Assembly: GCF_030269925.1 (NCBI RefSeq)
Contig: NC_085119.1
Coordinates: forward strand, 11,753,001-11,817,000
Length of the DNA stretch: 64,000 nucleotides
Direction: 5' to 3'
Origin: Bombyx mori
Taxonomy: Eukaryota; Arthropoda; Insecta; Lepidoptera; Bombycidae
Made by a program: the position numbers and the translations under genes. How positions within the stretch are numbered: position 1 is the first letter of the stretch; every line of letters starts with the position of its first letter. Positions 57,246 through 64,000 of this stretch are shown in pieces. The notes below the pieces were generated by a model, which was not told the DNA's origin, did no database searches, and saw only the letters and a list, made by a program, of their open reading frames with translations.

Positions 57246-60200
57246 ATTTTTAAAACAATATTAAGACACAATATTAATTACGTATCCACATAAGAAGAAT
57301 ACTTAATAGGATATAATTAATTTATCTTTGAGTCTGGAATCTTATATTTTTTTAGTTTGTTGAAAGTTTTATTTTAGTTATGGACATGTGGAACAGAATT
57401 CGCAATGGCCTTTCCACGAAAATTTAGCATACATTCAAAAGACGGGACCACCGCGTAGAAAATAAGACGTCAGTCAGGCAAATTGAAACGTATCAAAACT
57501 CATGAAGGCATTAGAATTGACCGAATCGGTTTGTTTCAAATGAGTCTGGAATCGGCCTACCGATATTGCAAATCGAAAGGAACTGAGACATCACGGTATA
57601 CAGGCTGATGCTAAATACAAATGTCATATCATTTAACATTAAGAAAACTAATTTAACTACAAAGATAACAAACTCATACACTCTTATTTACATTACCATA
57701 ATATTATGTCACTCATAATACTCTCATAATATCAAATCAAAAACTGTTTACCTTTAAAATACACAGATTTTCTACAAAGCTGAAAACGGAAATGATACAA
57801 AAAATAAAATTTACAAAGAATACACTTGAACTCCAAAAAACCCTTTACGTAGTTCTTCGGCATCGAAAATGAGAACTAAAATTGTCTTCATGCTTAAATG
57901 CAATGAGATTTTATCACTCGAAAAAAAACCACACACTCTAAAATGTAAACTGTCTTAAAGTTTAGTCGCGAATCGCTGAGGCCACCCGTTCCATCAGTAC
58001 CGCTGGTGGTCCAATCATCATGATGATTAAATTAGGATACAAGTCGATATAACATACAAAATGATATACAATGAACTGAATCCGATTCCGCATAATGAAG
58101 CAATCAAATAGTTCCCATTGTACCGCAGTCAATATCGACGCAGTGGATCAAGCGCAAACTTATTCCTTTACTTCAGAAAGAGAAGACGACTGTACTATAA
58201 AAAGTAAAAGAATTAAGTCATATTTATGTGTATTGTATTTAGAAAAAGGAATCCATATCACACACTTCAGCAATTCCCGAGATCAGCATTCAAAGAATGT
58301 TATAATTTGCCGTAAAAATTTGCGTTACGTTAAGTCCGACTGCACAGTTCACGGATGCTTTGCATAAAGTAATCCTGTTGAGATACTTACGCACAAAAAC
58401 TTGTTGCATTTTAAAATCCTTTACAAATCCAAACATGTGACATTTGGAGGGAAATCAGACGGAAGTTTTACTCTTTTTTTTTTAAATGCAGATCGAAATG
58501 AGTGTAATCTGATGTTGGATGCACAGACTGCTGTTTTGAATGCGACACAGTTTTCTGAATGGCTAAAATGATACAAGACTAAATCATCTCAAATATTGAT
58601 TTACTTCGATCCGCGGACCGATATATTTTAATATCGCTGGCTGTCAGTCCGTTATCGACGTTGCATTCAGAGACATTGTCAATAAGGCGCCTTTGTTCGC
58701 ACCAAAATTTATAAGTTAGACGTATGCCATTGTAGGAGCGGAGTAAAAGCAACACTACAATGCGATGTATTTTAAGCCGATCATAATCGTGACGTGTGGT
58801 CAAAATGTGTCGAAGCATGAAGATTTATTTCGCCGGACATTCTTTTAAGTCTCATTTTGTTCGACGCTTCTTTTTTCTCTTCAATTTGTGCTTTGATATG
58901 AAATAAACAATAGCTTGAAACTTATCGAAGGATGCTTAATCTCAAAAACATTAAATTTTCGCGGCTAACTACATTAGGTACAAATAATATTTAAAGGGTT
59001 CTTGTCTCAATCTTCACGTTCCATTACTTCCCCCCATTACTTGACCACAGGTAGATTAAGGACTGCGGGTAGGATTATAAGAGCAGACAAATCTGTGTAT
59101 CCTCTTTCTAGTCTGTTTTTTATGTCACTCACCTATCAGAAATGGCCTTAGACTAGCGACCAAGTTGGAAAAAAAAGATAGCTCGCCTCGAAAACATACA
59201 CTACTACAATTATTCCTAAAACTTTGAGAACATATTGTTTTTTTCTAAATCTAATACTGGATTCCATTCACTAGATAGCCTGAAGCCAAGTATTCAAAAT
59301 TAGGCCTTAATGTAATAAACATTAACTCTATTTTCAATCGGAGGCAAAATAGTTTAATAAAAACACCTTAATCAAACCACCAACTGAACAACGACATTAC
59401 CTGTAATCGCATGCTCGATGTATTTCGGATAAAATGTTTAACGACCCATGATCAGTACAAAGTTAGATTTCGGTAGTAAACATTTTTAATGTATTTTTAC
59501 TCCGCCCGTGCCTATACGGTGTCTTCCCTCATTATTCTCCAAAGCTACTAATTTTATTTATTGACGTCTATTATACGTCAAATTGCGGAATATGCACCTA
59601 GGTTTTTGTCTGGGAGGCGGTGAGCGCTTTATATCGCCGGTGCTTGTCAAATCGATTCGCTTTGGAGTTTTTAAGGTGCTGTGTTACAACATTCAATAAT
59701 CTGTTAAATATTATTTGTGATAGTATCTAGAATGAATAATAATGAAACTAGAAACAGTAAAATTGTACATGACAATAACAGTGAAATAAAGTATGACCTC
59801 ACTTAATGAAATTAATAACACAATTATGTACTTCAGAAAGCCTTCATAACCTAACTAGAAAATTACCTTAAAAACATCTCCATGTATAGAGCTGTATTTT
59901 TTTTTGTTTTGCATATTCGTACTGTGAGAATCTGAATTTGGTACTTCTTACCTAAAAAATGTATATTTCGATAATTTTTTTAAATTGACTATATTTTTTT
60001 TGAAATTTAACTCCAAATTATTAAATGACATAAAAAATACAGTTCTGGGAAAATATGTTTTTATTTCTTATTTTTAATTGGCTATTTCAATATAGCATAA
60101 AAATAATAATTAATAAATGCGCTATTTATTAAAATATAGTCATTAAATTATAAAATGCTGCATGCACCTAAATTACTTGACAGTATTCTGCAATCGAATT

Positions 60201-60820
60201 TTAAAGGGTCGCATATTTTATACACAATATATTGAAGATCTAGTGATGCTAGCTTATGTTTGTTACTATAATTGAGGTCGTGAAAATAAAAATCTTGGGA
60301 ATTTATGATTAATTTTGTGAATTTTCATAAAGACTATACAATATTAGAGAGGTATATTATGAAACATTAAATTCCTTAAAGTGATACTCAGTCCTGTATT
60401 TGTGTTCTAATACCACCATAATTTAATGAATATACGAATGAAACGCTTATTTTAAGTACCTGTTTGATGTCAATAAAACTTTAAGTATGAAATTTATTGC
60501 GTAGGCTAAAGCTCACACGTTTCCAAGTATCATTATAGATCTTAACATATTTAATGTGTGTAATCAACGACATTAATTTATGTATCACATGTATACGTGA
60601 ATAGGAATTTACATTTCTGTCAAAAAAAAATTGATAACACGTTAATAAAGTCATCCAAATTTTTAATGTTTCACATCGAAATCTCTACAGATTACGTCTG
60701 CGCGTTCATTAAGTACGTTAATCGGACAGTGAGTTCTTGAGAATGTTTCCAAATTAAAACGTCACATTTTCAGCTTACTGCATAGTCAAAGCTCGTGAGT
60801 AAGATAATTCGGATAGAGAC
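57246..60820. other. Long repeat-poor intergenic stretch
   Basis: 3.6 kb without recognised transposons. The 90-codon ORF at 58095-58367 and the minus ORF at 58579-58818 show no domain, signal peptide or promoter. 59880-60150 is strongly AT-rich. Confidence 0.4.
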
Positions 60821-60869
60821 TGGTTATGTTAGCCTTTATTATATATCATTTTTACATAGATTGTTTTTA

Positions 60870-61015
60870 CGCTACCATGCGTAAGAGGTGTGCATCTCTG
60901 GTAAGCAGAGTGAGGGCCAGCTCCAACAGTATCCTGAGCATGATCGCAAGCTGGATTGTGTATACATGGGTCGCTGTGGTGCCATCTCCCATGGGATGTT
61001 ACGACAGTAATTCAT
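60870..61015 (+). mobile_element. Possible LINE ORF fragment
   Basis: The + frame contains CYATMRKRCASLVSRVRASS and SILSMIASWI, which resembles segments of Bombyx non-LTR ORFs as I remember them. Short and isolated; it could also be chance. Confidence 0.35.
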
Positions 61016-61019
61016 TGTG

Positions 61020-61430
61020 ATGTAAATATAACTACTAACGTAGGTGTAAGTCTTACTAACAATTTGTATGAGTCATGGTTACTTGCAATAAAAACATTAC
61101 TATTATTAGCATTATTATTTTTCTAACTAGTCCAAGAATTTCGTGAGGAGCCCGTTTATATGAGACGATGTTCCAAACAATAGTCTGTTAAATTATCTTC
61201 GAAATGATAGGTGGTTTCCAAATATTTTGGGCACTTTTTACTTTTAATAGTTCCCGGGTGTAAGCGGTTTTTTTTAAACAAATACCGAACTTAAATTAAA
61301 AATATGTATCCAATCGCTTAACTTTTTTTTTTATTGCCCTTTATTACACTAGATAAACTCACAACGATCTTGTTTCTATCTGCTCAATCGCTGTACCAAA
61401 GTTCGTATTTGTTCATTTGTGTACATAATA
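61020..61430. other. Intergenic, no gene seen
   Basis: AT-rich. 'tttttttttattgcccttt' at about 61323-61341 may be the last bases of a type A tail. Confidence 0.35.
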
Positions 61431-61435
61431 ATGTA

Positions 61436-61685
61436 GCTCTTATTTTATTGCTTAGGTGGGTGGATCAGCTCACGGCCCACTTGGTGTTAAATGGTTACCG
61501 GACCCCATACACGCCTACAAAGTAAATACCTCGAGACATGAATTCTAAGATCTCAGTTTTTATAGTACAGTACAACGGATGCCCCACCCTTCAAATCAAA
61601 ACTCATTACTGCTGCACGGCAGAAATAGGCAGGGTGGTCATACCTACCCGTGCGGTCTCACCAGACGTCCTACCACTAGTCAACC
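61436..61685 (-). mobile_element. Bm1-like SINE, 5'-truncated
   Basis: 'ttattgcttaggtgggtgga' to 'gacgtcctaccactagtcaa', reverse orientation. Slightly shortened in the 'cctacaaagtaaatacctcg' part. Confidence 0.85.
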
Positions 61686-61689
61686 TGAA

Positions 61690-62888
61690 CTTCGTTTGTA
61701 AAGCCGAGGTAATCGTCATTAAAGCTACCATATCCTATTCTTTACTCTAGTGCATTATGTGCATGTAGTAAGTTTTTAGAATGACGCTTTCCATCAGTTA
61801 GCCACATTCAACCCAGTCAACCCTATGACATATTTTGAAACAGAGGTTCAAACGTTAGGGTATTTGAATGAAAATTACTAAAAATAGAAGCTTACTAACA
61901 ATACAATACAACCTACCTTTTAAGGGTATATTTCCGAGGTTGTCGGTTTCTCTGTAGAGTTCAAAACTAGCTCCCTTAACTATGCTAATTGAAATTAGGT
62001 TCTGTATTAATTAAAAAGCAAACAAAGAAACCATTGTACCACAATTTCATATTTCATCAAAGCTATAAACATATCATATACAAACAACCTTTAGTAGATT
62101 GCTATCAACACTACAACATGGTAGCCAGCATTACGAACAAGCCCTTGACATCGGCTATCTAAAGATTTCAATCGTTATTTTTAACGCTGTAACATTATAC
62201 ACCTTGGAGTGTATACTATTTAACACCTTGTCTTCGGTCAATAAGTAGATAATGCACCCTATTAAAGGGCGTATCGCTTGGTCAGTGACTGGCGATTCAC
62301 TGTCCTTAGACTATCTGACACACGAGCCTTTACCTTTGGTATAAATATTGTATTATTTCAATTTAATAGTCTCATTTATAAATTGATATTTGAATGATTG
62401 TTAGAAATCAAACTGAATGAATACTATTCATCTGCATTAATTAGTAAAATTCTGTAAATAATTTCGGAAAAAACACAAGAAAAATTGTGTATAACAAAGA
62501 ACCTTCTAGAATATTTTTGGGTAAAATTTTAATAATTACAATTTGCATAATTTAAAACTGTAACTCGATTCAGCTTCGAGCCTATCGGATCGTATGTGAC
62601 GCTTCTAACATCTGCCTAACCCGTCCACACGTAATCAAAATAAAAATATTATTTTAGTAGATTTATTCGATAGTGGGCAGCAGATGTGTCGGCGCTTACT
62701 CTAAGCTTTCTGTTTTTCTTCCCTTCATTGTTCGGTCAGGAACTTTAGAAACATCCACTTTAACTTCCGTTCGATATCCTAGTTATTACTTTGCAAGAAT
62801 GTAAGTAAATTATTAGATATTTATGAAACACTTTAGAAGAAAGTAAGGATTAAATTAAAATGGATGTTCAACATAAGATAAATAAATT
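61690..62888. other. AT-rich intergenic, no gene seen
   Basis: 1.2 kb without recognised features. Confidence 0.4.
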
Positions 62889-62892
62889 ACAC

Positions 62893-63150
62893 TAGGATTT
62901 TTACTGGTGGTAGGACCTCTTGAGAGTCCGTGCGGGTAGGTACCACCACCCTGCTTATTTCTGCCGTGAAGCAGTAATGCGTTTCGGTTTGAAGGGTGGG
63001 GCAGCCGTTGTAACTATACTTGAGACCTTCGAACTTATATCTCAAGGTGGGTGGCGCATTTACGTTGTAGATGTCTATGGGCTCCAGTAACCACTTAACA
63101 CCAGGTGGGCTGTGAGCTCGTCCACCCATCTAAGCAATAAAAAAAAAAAC
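62893..63150 (+). mobile_element. Bm1-like SINE, 5'-truncated
   Basis: From 'ttactggtggtaggacctct' to 'ccatctaagcaataaaaaaa'. Well preserved body and tail; the minus-strand ORF here is a shadow. Confidence 0.9.
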
Positions 63151-64000
63151 ACATTCAAATCGTTATTAATTATAATTGTACATTTTCAACAATTATAAAA
63201 AACTGTAAACAGCATATAAAAAAGAAATCAATTAAATGACAACAAAGAATTTTATAACAACTATTTAATAGGTAACAAATTGCAGTGACTAATCAGGAGT
63301 AACTGTTCTAACAATTTAAATCTAGCATAGCTAGTCAGTGCTCTTGTCCCATCTATTTTGATGAAGATGAAAATTATGTTGTGAAATTGTTCACGTTATA
63401 CCTTAGCTGATGAAAAATGTATAATAAGAAAACAGAAAGTTTGAAACAACAGAGTAAATAAATAAAAAATCGAAAAATTACCCTAAAACAATCAAAACAG
63501 AATAATTTAATTCAAAATAGGCTATATGATAAACATGAGGTTTATCACGCACACTGCGTCCTACCACCAGTAAAATAATAGTGTGTTATAAATACCAGCG
63601 GACTTTCCATCTACCTCGGCGGCTTAATATTATGCATATTAAATTGATTTGCAGGATTATCTGCGTGTTTATCCTTACACGTCTGTCATGTGTAGTATTC
63701 AGTTAAGAAGCATAAGTTGCATTCCGACTTCTATAGTTGTATTGTTTGCATTTTTAGATATTTTTTCATTCTTTAAAAATAAGTTGTGTAATTCATTAAA
63801 AGTCGTTGATGCTATGATTAAAATATATAGTGTTGAGAAACAAATTAAATAAATTAGCAAAATTATATTATGTCGTCTTAAAAGAATTTAATAAACTTTA
63901 ATAAACTTTCGCTTGTTAATAAAATTAATAAAATTGAAAGACTATTCAACGCAAGTGACTACGTCAATGTTCAGATTAACAGATTTTTACTTCTCGCATC
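63151..64000. other. AT-rich intergenic, no gene seen
   Basis: A tiny 'gcgtcctaccaccagtaa' SINE scrap lies near 63557. The ORF at 63649-63852 has no recognisable features. Confidence 0.4.

Noticed and set aside
58095..58367. 90-codon ORF of mixed composition
   Set aside because: No domain, TATA box or poly(A) signal in the right place and no similarity that I recognise; kept only as intergenic DNA.
60826..61020. 64-codon ORF with a hydrophobic start
   Set aside because: Its central MRKRCASLVSRVRASS part resembles a retrotransposon fragment, and it lacks promoter or splice signals.
1..64000. A bacterial-type defence system, CRISPR array or operon
   Set aside because: The window is eukaryotic: introns, SINEs, LINEs and Helitrons dominate, and no spaced direct repeats or gene clusters are present.

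Overview
This is AT-rich insect nuclear DNA, almost certainly from a silkworm (Bombyx mori or a close relative). The evidence is at least seven well-preserved copies, plus decayed ones, of a tRNA-headed SINE that I recognise as Bm1-like. There are also many 5'-truncated non-LTR retrotransposon tails of Bombyx type, and several small lepidopteran Helitron families with TC...CTAG ends. There are no operons, CRISPR arrays or bacterial features.

Only one gene is certain. An achaete-scute family (ASH) proneural bHLH factor lies on the + strand at 5783-6364. It has an uninterrupted coding exon under a CpG-rich leader. A consensus splice donor sits five bases after the stop codon and a strong acceptor sits at 7536, so I infer a 1.17 kb intron in the 3'UTR and a last exon ending near 8190 or 8295. 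Candidate control elements are a GCAGGTGT proneural E-box upstream, a triple CTTTGATAA cluster just inside the intron, and a GTCTTCCA (GY-box / miR-7 seed) site further in. A second, tentative gene on the - strand at 20160-20372 encodes a 70-residue peptide with a signal peptide and has a TATA box about 45 bases before its start codon.

The rest is a gene desert, which fits the widely spaced, enhancer-rich achaete-scute complexes known in insects. It is broken up by transposable elements. 16-1410 is a near-palindrome of two head-to-head Helitrons. 12124-12537 is a pair of adjacent SINEs. 14095-14690, 26575-26740, 32575-32970, 47060-47445, 50130-50300 and 51150-52025 are reverse-transcriptase ends of LINEs. 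39044-42512 is a 3.5 kb DNA transposon with terminal inverted repeats; its transposase-like gene is decayed, internally deleted and split by a poly(A)-tailed retroelement. 42520-43681 is a nest of Helitrons with an internally deleted mariner at their junction. 46031-46222 and 48231-48436 are two copies of an unrecognised repeat with a tRNA-like promoter head. Repeat-free stretches of higher complexity (about 16190-16800, 23580-24120, 28140-28680, 36000-36400, 53640-53930) are the best candidates for conserved regulatory DNA.

All element boundaries were read by eye and may be off by several bases; family names come from memory, not from a search.
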